Part shown: positions 21,208 through 27,348 of the stretch, piece by piece
Layout of the letters: every line of letters starts with the position of its first letter
Numbering within the stretch: the first letter of the stretch is position 1
Notes under the pieces: generated by a model
What the model saw: only the letters and a program-made list of their open reading frames with translations
Told to the model about the DNA's origin: nothing
Database searches by the model: none
Translations under genes and position numbers: made by a program
NCBI GenBank assembly: GCA_004560045.1
Contig: SFWF01000027.1
Coordinates: 1-27,348 of the forward strand
DNA: 27,348 nucleotides
Source of the DNA: a bacterium
GTDB lineage: Bacteria; Bacillota; Clostridia; Oscillospirales; Acutalibacteraceae
Direction of reading: 5' to 3'

Positions 21208-22383
21208 ATGAAATTCAAAGCGGCCGAAAGGCTGAACAAATTTGAAACGGGGATATTTGCCTCGCTCGGCGCCGAAAAGGATAGGCTTATAAAGGAGGGC
21301 AAAAAGGTCTACAACCTCTTTATCGGAACCCCCGATTTTGCTCCCCCTGCTCACGTTGTCCGTGCGGCAAGTGAGGCGGCGCTGAGCCCCGAAAACTGGA
21401 AATATTCTCTTACCGAGACCGACGAGCTTTTAGAGGCCGTTTGCGACTATTACAGGCGCCGCTTCAACGTCGAAATTACCCCCGATATGATAACCGCCGT
21501 AAACGGAAGTCAGGAGGGTATGGGTCATATAGGAATGGCCCTTTGCGATAAGGGCGATGTGGTGCTTCTTCCCGACCCCGGCTATCCCGCCTTTTTTGCG
21601 GGGGCAGCCTTGGGCGAAGCGGAGATCGTTTACTACCCTCTGACCAAGGAAAACGGCTTTATGCCGAGGCTCGACCTTTTGGACGAGGAGATACTGAGAA
21701 GAACCAAATATATCGTTCTCTCCTACCCCTCAAATCCCGTCGGCGCCGTTGCAGACAGGGCGGTCTTCGAGAAAATTATCGGCTACGCAAAAAAATACGG
21801 CTTTCTTATAATCAACGATAACGCCTATTCCGATATTATTTTCGACGGCAGACGGGGCTTCTCCTTCTTATCCTTAGAAGGGGCAGAGGAGGTCGGAGCC
21901 GAGTTCTTCTCCCTTTCCAAATCCTTTAACGTAACGGGAGCGAGAATTTCCTTCCTTATCGGAAACAAAAACATCGTAGGCGCCCTTAAGAAGCTTCGGA
22001 GTCAGTACGATTTCGGTATGTTCTACCCCGTACAGAAGGCCGCCGTTGCCGCCCTTACCGGCCCTACCGACAGCGTAGTGGAGCAGTGCCGCGAATACGA
22101 GGCAAGAAGAGACGCCTTGCTTAGCGGACTCGCCAAATACGGCTGGGATATCCCGAAAAGTCAGGGCACTATGTTCGTATGGGCTCCCCTGCCCAAGGGC
22201 TTTACCGATTCGAAAAGCTTCTGTGAGGACCTTGTAAAGGAGACGGGAGTTCTCTGTACCCCGGGAATTTCCTTCGGGCCTCACGGAGAGGGCTACGTGC
22301 GGTTTGCTTTGGTCCTTCCCCCCGAAGCCTTAAGCGAAATTGCCGACGTTATCGGCAAAAGCGGATTTTTAAACAAGGAGTAA
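21208..22383 (+). CDS. Class I/II PLP aminotransferase, LL-diaminopimelate aminotransferase (DapL)-like
   Basis: This 391-residue fold-type I aminotransferase is closest in motif pattern to the DapL2 group: FIGTPDFAPPAHVV (about 38-51), NGSQEGMGHIGMALCDKGDVVLLPDPGYP (about 95-123), NDNAYSDIIFDG with the PLP-contacting Asp and Tyr, and the lysine motif SLSKSFNVTGARISF (about 235-249). DapL would convert tetrahydrodipicolinate to LL-diaminopimelate in lysine and peptidoglycan synthesis, but other acceptors are possible because subgroup borders are blurred. Ribosome binding is by AAAGGTGATG just upstream. The isomerase gene follows after six bases, with its binding site overlapping this gene's stop codon. 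Confidence 0.85.
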   Translation: MKFKAAERLNKFETGIFASLGAEKDRLIKEGKKVYNLFIGTPDFAPPAHVVRAASEAALSPENWKYSLTETDELLEAVCDYYRRRFNVEITPDMITAVNGSQEGMGHIGMALCDKGDVVLLPDPGYPAFFAGAALGEAEIVYYPLTKENGFMPRLDLLDEEILRRTKYIVLSYPSNPVGAVADRAVFEKIIGYAKKYGFLIINDNAYSDIIFDGRRGFSFLSLEGAEEVGAEFFSLSKSFNVTGARISFLIGNKNIVGALKKLRSQYDFGMFYPVQKAAVAALTGPTDSVVEQCREYEARRDALLSGLAKYGWDIPKSQGTMFVWAPLPKGFTDSKSFCEDLVKETGVLCTPGISFGPHGEGYVRFALVLPPEALSEIADVIGKSGFLNKE

Positions 22384-22389
22384 TCTAAA

Positions 22390-23292
22390 ATGTTAGTATC
22401 TACAAGCACCTCGAACAACAACCGTTTCGGTTTTGAAGATAACCTTAAAATGCTTAAGGCCGCAGGCTTTACCGCCTTCGATCTTACCCTTTGCAGCGGC
22501 AAGGACGCCGTGACCCTTACCCCTCCCTTCGACGGCGAGGACTATATCGAAAAGGCAAAGGAATGTCGCAAATTTGTCGACGGGCTGGGCCTCCCCTGCA
22601 ATCAGGCTCACGCGGTTTTCAGCTCCGACGTAGGCGCCGCCAAAAAGGGTACCGCAATGTTCGAGGCTACCGTGCGCTCTATGGAGGTTGCCTCCATTAT
22701 GGGAGCAAAGTCCGTCGTCATTCATCCTATGCAGTACCTGCCTTATATGCAGAACGTGGAGTTTTTAAAGCAGGAGAATTTAGAGTTTTATACCGACCTT
22801 CTCCCCTATGCCGAAAAGCTCGATATAATTATGCTGACCGAAAATATGTGGCAATGTAATCCGAACAACGGTCATATAATTCAGTCGACCTGCGCCGAGG
22901 CCAAGGAATTTGCCGAATACGTGGATATGATAGGCTCCCCCTATCTTAAGGCCTGCCTCGACATCGGTCACACCTGCCTTACGGGAGAAAGCATCGCCAA
23001 TATGATAAAGACCCTCGGCAAGGACCGCCTTTTCGGCCTTCATATTCACGACGTTGACGCCATTAACGACAGTCATACCCTCCCCTATACCCTAAAGGTC
23101 GATTTCGCCGAAATGATCGACGCGCTGGCCGAGATCGGCTATGAGGGAGATATAACCTTCGAGGCCGAAAACTTCTTCCGTCCCTTCCCCGACGCCCTTG
23201 TACCCTCTGCCGCAAAGCTTATGGCCGATATCGGTCACTATTTCGCAAGCGAAATCGGTAAAAAATCTCTGTTGAAAAATAGCGCCGAATAA
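22390..23292 (+). CDS. Sugar phosphate isomerase/epimerase family TIM-barrel protein
   Basis: This 300-residue protein has the AP-endonuclease-family-2/xylose-isomerase-like TIM-barrel pattern. Conserved metal-ligand stretches are VVIHPMQY (about 100-107), MLTENMW (about 150-156), LKACLDIGHTCLTGES (about 188-203), LHIHDVD (about 217-223) and ITFEAENFF (about 254-262). Family members isomerise or epimerise sugars or inositol derivatives; the substrate is unknown. AAGGAG, which overlaps the upstream stop codon, serves as its binding site, so it is cotranscribed with the aminotransferase. The promoter of the next gene starts within its last codons. Confidence 0.86.
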   Translation: MLVSTSTSNNNRFGFEDNLKMLKAAGFTAFDLTLCSGKDAVTLTPPFDGEDYIEKAKECRKFVDGLGLPCNQAHAVFSSDVGAAKKGTAMFEATVRSMEVASIMGAKSVVIHPMQYLPYMQNVEFLKQENLEFYTDLLPYAEKLDIIMLTENMWQCNPNNGHIIQSTCAEAKEFAEYVDMIGSPYLKACLDIGHTCLTGESIANMIKTLGKDRLFGLHIHDVDAINDSHTLPYTLKVDFAEMIDALAEIGYEGDITFEAENFFRPFPDALVPSAAKLMADIGHYFASEIGKKSLLKNSAE

Positions 23293-23300
23293 GGTATAAT
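23272..23300 (+). promoter_or_regulatory. Promoter of the DegV gene
   Basis: TTGAAA (23272-23277), a 17-base spacer and TATAAT (23295-23300) lie 36 bases before the ATG. The -35 is inside the end of the upstream coding region. Confidence 0.65.
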
Positions 23301-23336
23301 AAAGACGCTCAGTAATTATTAAGGAGTTTTGTTTTA

Positions 23337-24203
23337 ATGTCAAAAATTAAGATCGTTACCGACTCGGCCAGCGACATTTCCTATAAAAACGAGGACCTTT
23401 ACGATATTGAGGTCCTCCCCTTTCAGGTTACTATAGGTGACGAATCCTACACGAGCCGTGTCGATTTTGACAACGCTAAATTCTTCGAGCTTTTAGAAGA
23501 GGCCGAGGATATCCCCAAGACGAGTCAGATAACCGCCTTCGAGTTTGGCGAGCTTTACGGCGACCTCTTTGAGCAGGGCTATACCGACGTTATCTACGTC
23601 TCGATAAACAGCGAGGGCTCGGCTACATATTATAACGCGGTTCAGGCCAAGGATCAGTTTTTTGAAGACAACCCCGACGCCGCAGGAAAGTTCAACATCT
23701 ACTGTATCGACTCGAAAAACTATTCTGCAGGCTACGGCTACCCCGTAGTTGAGGCCGCCAAAATGGCCGACAAGGGCTGTGAGGCTCCCGAAATTGTAAA
23801 ATACCTTCGCGACTGGTTCGAAAACGGGGTAGTCTATTTCGGACTTTATACCCTTAAATACGCTAAAAAATCGGGAAGAATTCCCTCTGCCGCCGCCTTT
23901 GTAGGCGAGCTTTTAGGCCTTCGACCCATTCTTAAGATATTCGATAAGCAGATAACCACCGACGACAAGGTCCGAGGCGACTCGGCGGTAATTCCCGCCC
24001 TTGCCAAAAAGCTAACCGAGAATATTCAGGAGGGCTCTCCCTACTGCATCATTTACGGAAACGATTCTTCCCTTCGCGACGCTATGGCTGCCGCTGCCAC
24101 CGAGGCTATCGGCTATCCCCCCGCCGACTTTTATCAGGTCGGCGCCGCCGTCGCCATAAACGCAGGCCCCGAGGTTTCGGGAGTTGCCTTTAAGACAAAA
24201 TAA
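23337..24203 (+). CDS. DegV family fatty-acid-binding protein
   Basis: This 288-residue protein is a DegV/FakB-type fatty acid binder. It starts with the typical IKIVTDSASDIS (residues 4-15), has EDIPKTSQITAFEF (about 58-71) with the conserved TSQ, and ISINSEGSATY-like VSINSEGSATYYNA. The fatty-acid headgroup region is seen in LYTLKYAKKSGRIPSAAAFVGELLGLRPIL (about 180-209). In Staphylococcus, FakB proteins present fatty acids to the kinase FakA; no FakA is in the window. AAGGAG precedes the ATG. It has its own promoter and terminator, so it is a single-gene unit. Confidence 0.93.
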   Translation: MSKIKIVTDSASDISYKNEDLYDIEVLPFQVTIGDESYTSRVDFDNAKFFELLEEAEDIPKTSQITAFEFGELYGDLFEQGYTDVIYVSINSEGSATYYNAVQAKDQFFEDNPDAAGKFNIYCIDSKNYSAGYGYPVVEAAKMADKGCEAPEIVKYLRDWFENGVVYFGLYTLKYAKKSGRIPSAAAFVGELLGLRPILKIFDKQITTDDKVRGDSAVIPALAKKLTENIQEGSPYCIIYGNDSSLRDAMAAAATEAIGYPPADFYQVGAAVAINAGPEVSGVAFKTK

Positions 24204-24212
24204 AAACGAAAT

Positions 24213-24246
24213 GACCGACCTTTATTTAAAATGTCGGTCTTTTTTC
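24213..24246 (+). terminator. Intrinsic terminator after the DegV gene
   Basis: GACCGAC (24213-24219) pairs with GTCGGTC (24233-24239) around a 13-base AT-rich loop, followed by a run of six T (24240-24245). Confidence 0.85.
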
Positions 24247-24267
24247 TTACATATTCGGTCTTTACTA

Positions 24268-24296
24268 TTGATTTTTTTCATAAAGTGTCTTAAAAT
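24268..24296 (+). promoter_or_regulatory. Promoter of the kinase-nagB-nagA operon
   Basis: TTGATT (24268-24273), a 17-base spacer and TAAAAT (24291-24296) lie 36 bases before the kinase ATG. Confidence 0.55.
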
Positions 24297-24331
24297 ATAA
24301 ACGATAATTTTTTTGATAGGAGTTATTTTCT

Positions 24332-25423
24332 ATGGAAAAAAAGCTTGAAATCTTTTCTTACTTCGACGTTCCCGGAACGGTCAAAACTATTGCCCCTCAC
24401 GGAAACGGTCACATTAACAACACCTTTCTTATCGAAACCGTAAACCTTTGCGGCAAAGAGGTTCGCTATATTCTTCAGGCCGTTAACAAAAATGTTTTCA
24501 CCGACGCCGTCGGCCTTATGAACAACATTGAAAAGGTTACCGCCTTTTTAAAGAAGGTCTCCGCCGACTCCGACCCCCGAGGAATTATGCGCCTCGTTCC
24601 CGCCAAGAACGGACTTTACTATCATATCGACGAGGAAAATACCTGCTGGCGAGTTTACGACTATATCGAAAACGCCGTTTCTATCGAGCTTCCCGAATCC
24701 TTAGACGAATTCTACGAGTGTGGCTTTGCCTTCGGTAATTTTCAGAAGCTTCTTAACGATTTCCCCGTAGAAGAGCTTACCGAAACCATAGTCAACTTCC
24801 ATAACACCCCCTGGAGATACGAAAATTTTAGGAAAGCGGTCGAGGAGGACCTTTGCGGAAGAGCCGCTTCGGTCAAGGCTGAGATCGACTTTGTTAACAG
24901 CGAGAAGGATTTTTATTCGGTGCTTTTCGATAATCAGAAGGCGGGCAAGCTTCCCTTCCGAGTTACCCATAACGACACCAAACCCAACAACGTAATGCTC
25001 GATGCCGCTACCAAAAAGGCTATTTGCGTTATCGACCTTGATACCATTATGCCCGGATTCTCGGTAAACGATTTTGGCGACGCTATCCGCTTCGGCGCAA
25101 ATACTGCCGCCGAGGACGAAAAGGACCTTTCCAAGGTCAGCCTTTCCTTAGAGCTTTTCGAGGCCTATGCCAAGGGCTTCTTAGAGGGTACGGGCGGACT
25201 TCTCTCGGCCGACGAGGTTATGCTTATGCCCGAGGGCGCCAAGATGATGACGATAGAATGCGGTATGCGCTTCTTAACCGACTATCTGCAGGGCGACGTC
25301 TACTTTAAGACCCACTACGAGGGTCAAAACCTCGACCGATGCCGTACTCAGTTTGAGCTTGTTCGCGATATGAACCGCAAGTGGGCTCAGATGAAGGAGA
25401 TCGTCAGCCGTTACGCAAAATAA
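24332..25423 (+). CDS. APH-fold sugar kinase, N-acetylhexosamine kinase (NahK)-like
   Basis: This 363-residue protein is an aminoglycoside-phosphotransferase-fold kinase. It resembles N-acetylhexosamine 1-kinase of Bifidobacterium: GNGHINNTFLIE glycine-rich N-lobe (about 24-35), Brenner-type catalytic motif HNDTKPNNVMLD (213-224, Asp215), metal-binding VIDLDTIMPG (Asp235, Asp237) and DFGDAIRFGANTAAEDE. The operon partners are nagB and nagA, which need the 6-phosphate, whereas NahK makes the 1-phosphate. Either this enzyme has a different regiospecificity, or the 1-phosphate feeds another pathway. AGGAG precedes the ATG. nagB begins 22 bases after its stop. Annotation as phosphotransferase is secure; the precise substrate is not. 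Confidence 0.82.
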   Translation: MEKKLEIFSYFDVPGTVKTIAPHGNGHINNTFLIETVNLCGKEVRYILQAVNKNVFTDAVGLMNNIEKVTAFLKKVSADSDPRGIMRLVPAKNGLYYHIDEENTCWRVYDYIENAVSIELPESLDEFYECGFAFGNFQKLLNDFPVEELTETIVNFHNTPWRYENFRKAVEEDLCGRAASVKAEIDFVNSEKDFYSVLFDNQKAGKLPFRVTHNDTKPNNVMLDAATKKAICVIDLDTIMPGFSVNDFGDAIRFGANTAAEDEKDLSKVSLSLELFEAYAKGFLEGTGGLLSADEVMLMPEGAKMMTIECGMRFLTDYLQGDVYFKTHYEGQNLDRCRTQFELVRDMNRKWAQMKEIVSRYAK

Positions 25424-25445
25424 TTTTTTCAAAAGGAGAATTTCC

Positions 25446-26159
25446 ATGAACTACATAACCGTAAATTCCTATAAAGAGCTTAGCGCCAAGGCGGCTCAGC
25501 TTATCGCCTCGGTCGTTACCTTAAAGCCCGACTGCGTTCTCGGTCTTGCCACCGGCTCCAGCCCCCTGGGCACCTACGACTGCCTTACCGAAATGTATGA
25601 AAAGGGTATGCTCGACTTTTCCCGCGTTACCTCGGTAAACCTCGACGAATACGTCGGACTCGACGGCGATAACGATCAGAGCTACCGCTATTTTATGAAC
25701 CACAACCTCTTTAACCGAGTTAATATCGACAAAGCCCGTACCTTCGTACCCAACGGCCTTGCGGCCGACCCCGAGGCCGAAGGAAAGGCCTACGACGAGC
25801 ATATCAAAGCCCTCGGCGGCATTGATATTCAGCTTCTCGGTATCGGTCTCGACGGTCATATCGGCTTTAACGAGCCCGACAGCCGCTTCGTCCCCGAGAC
25901 CCACCTCGTCGACCTTCACGAGTCGACCATCGAGGCAAATTCCCGCTTCTTCGCTTCCCGCGAGGAGGTTCCCACCAAGGCTATCACTATGGGAATGATG
26001 TCTATTATGCAGGCGAGGCGCGTACTTCTTATCGCTAACGGCGCAAAGAAAAAGGAAATTATGGAAAAGGCCTTCTTCGGCCCCATCACCCCCGAGGTCC
26101 CCGCTTCTATTCTTCAGCTTCACCCCGACCTCACCGTAATCTACTGCGAGAACGAATAA
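25446..26159 (+). CDS. nagB: Glucosamine-6-phosphate deaminase
   Basis: This 237-residue enzyme converts glucosamine-6-phosphate to fructose-6-phosphate and ammonia. It matches NagB over its full length: LGLATGSSPLGTYDCL (about 34-49) for phosphate binding, VTSVNLDEYVGL (about 63-74) with the catalytic Asp, LLGIGLDGHIGFNEP (about 129-143) with the catalytic His and Glu, and FFGPITPEVPASILQLHP near the C terminus. The length is the short Firmicute type, without the allosteric tail of the E. coli enzyme (266). AAAAGGAG precedes the ATG. nagA starts one base after the stop codon. Confidence 0.96.
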   Translation: MNYITVNSYKELSAKAAQLIASVVTLKPDCVLGLATGSSPLGTYDCLTEMYEKGMLDFSRVTSVNLDEYVGLDGDNDQSYRYFMNHNLFNRVNIDKARTFVPNGLAADPEAEGKAYDEHIKALGGIDIQLLGIGLDGHIGFNEPDSRFVPETHLVDLHESTIEANSRFFASREEVPTKAITMGMMSIMQARRVLLIANGAKKKEIMEKAFFGPITPEVPASILQLHPDLTVIYCENE

Positions 26160-26160
26160 T

Positions 26161-27231
26161 ATGATCATTAAAAACGCTAATATCTTCGGAGAAATTAAAA
26201 ATATCCGTATTGAGGACGGAAAGTTCGTTTCCTTCCCCGAATACGTAGAGACCTTCGACATCGACGCCGAGGGCAAAAGGGTAATTCCCGGACTTATCGA
26301 TACTCATACCCACGGTTGTATCGGACTCGATACCATGGACGCCGATTTCGAGCCTATGTGCCGCTTCTATGCCGAGCACGGAATTACCTCCTGGCTTCCT
26401 ACCACCATGACCGCAAGCAAAGAGGACCTGCTTCGGGTCGTTAAGGCCAAGCGCGACTTCAAGGGAGCTCAGATATTAGGCTTTCACTTAGAGGGCCCCT
26501 ACATAAATCTTAAGTATAAGGGCGCACAGAATCCCGCCTTTGTACGCAATCCCGACCTTGAGGAGTTCAAAGAGCTTGCAAGCTACGCTCCCATAAAGAT
26601 GATAAGTCTTGCCCCCGAAAACGAGGGTGCTATCGAGTTTATTAAGGAGGTTACCCCCTCCTGCGTAGTGGCCTTCGGTCACACCGACTGCACCTACGAG
26701 CAGGCTATGGCAGGCTTTGAGGCAGGAGCAAGCTGCCTTTGTCATACCTATAACGCTATGCCGGGTATTCACCACCGAAACCCCGGTCCCATCGGCGCGG
26801 CTATCGAGACGGGAGCCTATCCTCAGCTTATCTGCGACGGGCTTCACGTTAAAAAGCCGGTTGTCCTTATAACCTACAAGGCCTTTGGAAAGGAAAAGGT
26901 CGTATTTATAAGCGACAGCATCCGCCCGGCAGGTCTCCCCGACGGCGTTTACGAGTCGGGCGGCCTCGACATATACCTTAAAAACGGCGTAGCCACCTTA
27001 AAGGACGGCACTATCGCCGGAAGCAGCTCGACTCTGCTCGACTGCGTTAAGAAGGCTATCGAGTTCGGTATTCCCTTTGAGGACGCGGTCTATATGGCCA
27101 CCGAGACCCCCGCAAGGCTTCTCGGAGTCAACAAGGGACGCATTGCCGAGGGCTTCGACGCCGACCTTGTTATTTTAAACGACGACCTTTCGGTAAATAC
27201 CGTAGTTATTGCGGGAGAAGTGTTTAGTTAA
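26161..27231 (+). CDS. nagA: N-acetylglucosamine-6-phosphate deacetylase
   Basis: This 356-residue amidohydrolase removes acetate from GlcNAc-6-phosphate and so supplies the substrate of NagB. Motifs in order: GLIDTHTHGCIGLDTMD (44-60, His49 and His51), FHLEGPYINLKYKGAQ (about 107-122) with the metal-binding Glu, FGHTDCTYEQAMAGF with a metal His, CHTYNAMPGIHHRNPG with the next His, and FISDSIRPAGLPDG with the catalytic Asp. The length is at the short end of the family (about 370-390). Only one base separates it from nagB, so translation is coupled. Repeats of the CAGTGAA heptad type begin right at its stop codon. Confidence 0.94.
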   Translation: MIIKNANIFGEIKNIRIEDGKFVSFPEYVETFDIDAEGKRVIPGLIDTHTHGCIGLDTMDADFEPMCRFYAEHGITSWLPTTMTASKEDLLRVVKAKRDFKGAQILGFHLEGPYINLKYKGAQNPAFVRNPDLEEFKELASYAPIKMISLAPENEGAIEFIKEVTPSCVVAFGHTDCTYEQAMAGFEAGASCLCHTYNAMPGIHHRNPGPIGAAIETGAYPQLICDGLHVKKPVVLITYKAFGKEKVVFISDSIRPAGLPDGVYESGGLDIYLKNGVATLKDGTIAGSSSTLLDCVKKAIEFGIPFEDAVYMATETPARLLGVNKGRIAEGFDADLVILNDDLSVNTVVIAGEVFS

Positions 27232-27252
27232 CAGTGAACAGTGGACAGAGGA
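27231..27252. repeat. Heptad repeat remnant after nagA
   Basis: AACAGTGAACAGTGGACAG follows the nagA stop codon directly and has the same 7-bp units as the arrays at 8093-8122 and (inverted) 9664-9694. Confidence 0.75.
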
Positions 27253-27323
27253 AAGTTGTATAGTAAAAAAGGACTGTTCAAAGAGTGAAAATATGGTAAA
27301 ATATTTTCAGGAGAGTGAACGGG

Positions 27324-27348
27324 ATGAAAAAGCAAATGAATTACACAA
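27324..27348 (+). CDS. Start of an unidentified gene, cut by the window edge
   Basis: ATG at 27324 is preceded by CAGGAGAG (27308-27315) and opens a frame beginning MKKQMNYT that runs to the window end. A possible -10 TAAAAT is at 27297-27302, with a poor -35. Too little is present to identify a product. Confidence 0.45.

Noticed and set aside
25521..26276. A 251-codon open frame on the minus strand
   Set aside because: It is antisense to nagB and the start of nagA, both clear genes, and its sequence resembles no family I know.
1..27348. tRNA genes, prophage or transposase genes
   Set aside because: No tRNA cloverleaf, integrase, phage structural gene or transposase was recognised in reading both strands; a dedicated search would be needed to exclude small ones.

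Overview
The window looks like a chromosomal segment of an anaerobic Firmicute, most likely an uncultured gut Clostridia (Oscillospirales-like). This rests on Gram-positive style GGAGG ribosome binding sites, the Firmicute families IreB, YhaM, TrmK, RqcH, YwlG, PgeF, YerC, DegV and a small DUF6472 protein, a bacterial tyrosine kinase pair of the CapA/CapB type, and the housekeeping character of most genes. No species call is possible. All genes run on the plus strand except the YwlG-like gene at the left edge.

Layout. 1-235: a minus-strand rRNA-type promoter and leader that run off the left edge, so an rRNA operon probably lies just outside. 349-1014: YwlG-like gene on the minus strand, with a divergent promoter pair. 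1015-2638: two tandem M15 (VanY-like) lipoproteins; the second has lost residues normally needed for catalysis. 2641-6572: ireB, yhaM, a DUF1858 protein, trmK and rqcH, probably one operon. 6583-8047: a BY-kinase modulator and kinase pair with its own promoter and terminator. 8048-9763: pgeF embedded in dense intergenic repeats. 9764-12563: yerC, metY and metA (methionine by the O-acetylhomoserine route). 12579-14131: DUF6472 protein and an Orn/Lys/Arg decarboxylase. 14128-15441: glyA. 15442-16540: a modular tandem repeat array carrying a four-helix-bundle (S23/IVP) gene and a deletion-derived copy of it. 16556-18959: rarA and a Gfo/Idh/MocA oxidoreductase. 19023-21099: DeoR regulator and MFS transporter. 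21116-23292: DapL-like aminotransferase and a TIM-barrel isomerase. 23272-24246: DegV protein. 24268-27231: sugar kinase, nagB and nagA (amino-sugar use). 27324-27348: start of another gene.

How the genes work together. MetA carries the glutamate at position 111 that goes with acetyl-CoA use, which fits MetY being an O-acetylhomoserine sulfhydrylase. The kinase-nagB-nagA operon could take N-acetylhexosamine to fructose-6-phosphate, provided that the kinase is 6-specific; its relatives include 1-kinases, so this is an open point. The DeoR/MFS pair looks like a locally controlled uptake unit.

The most unusual feature is the repeat system. Heptanucleotide (7-bp period) tandem arrays of several sequence families fill gaps after stop codons throughout the window. 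At 15442-16540 they are arranged as modules joined at a recurring TAAC(G/A)CACAAA junction. One module carries the four-helix-bundle gene, and the module before it is an internally deleted version of the same unit. This is the best candidate for an undescribed element.
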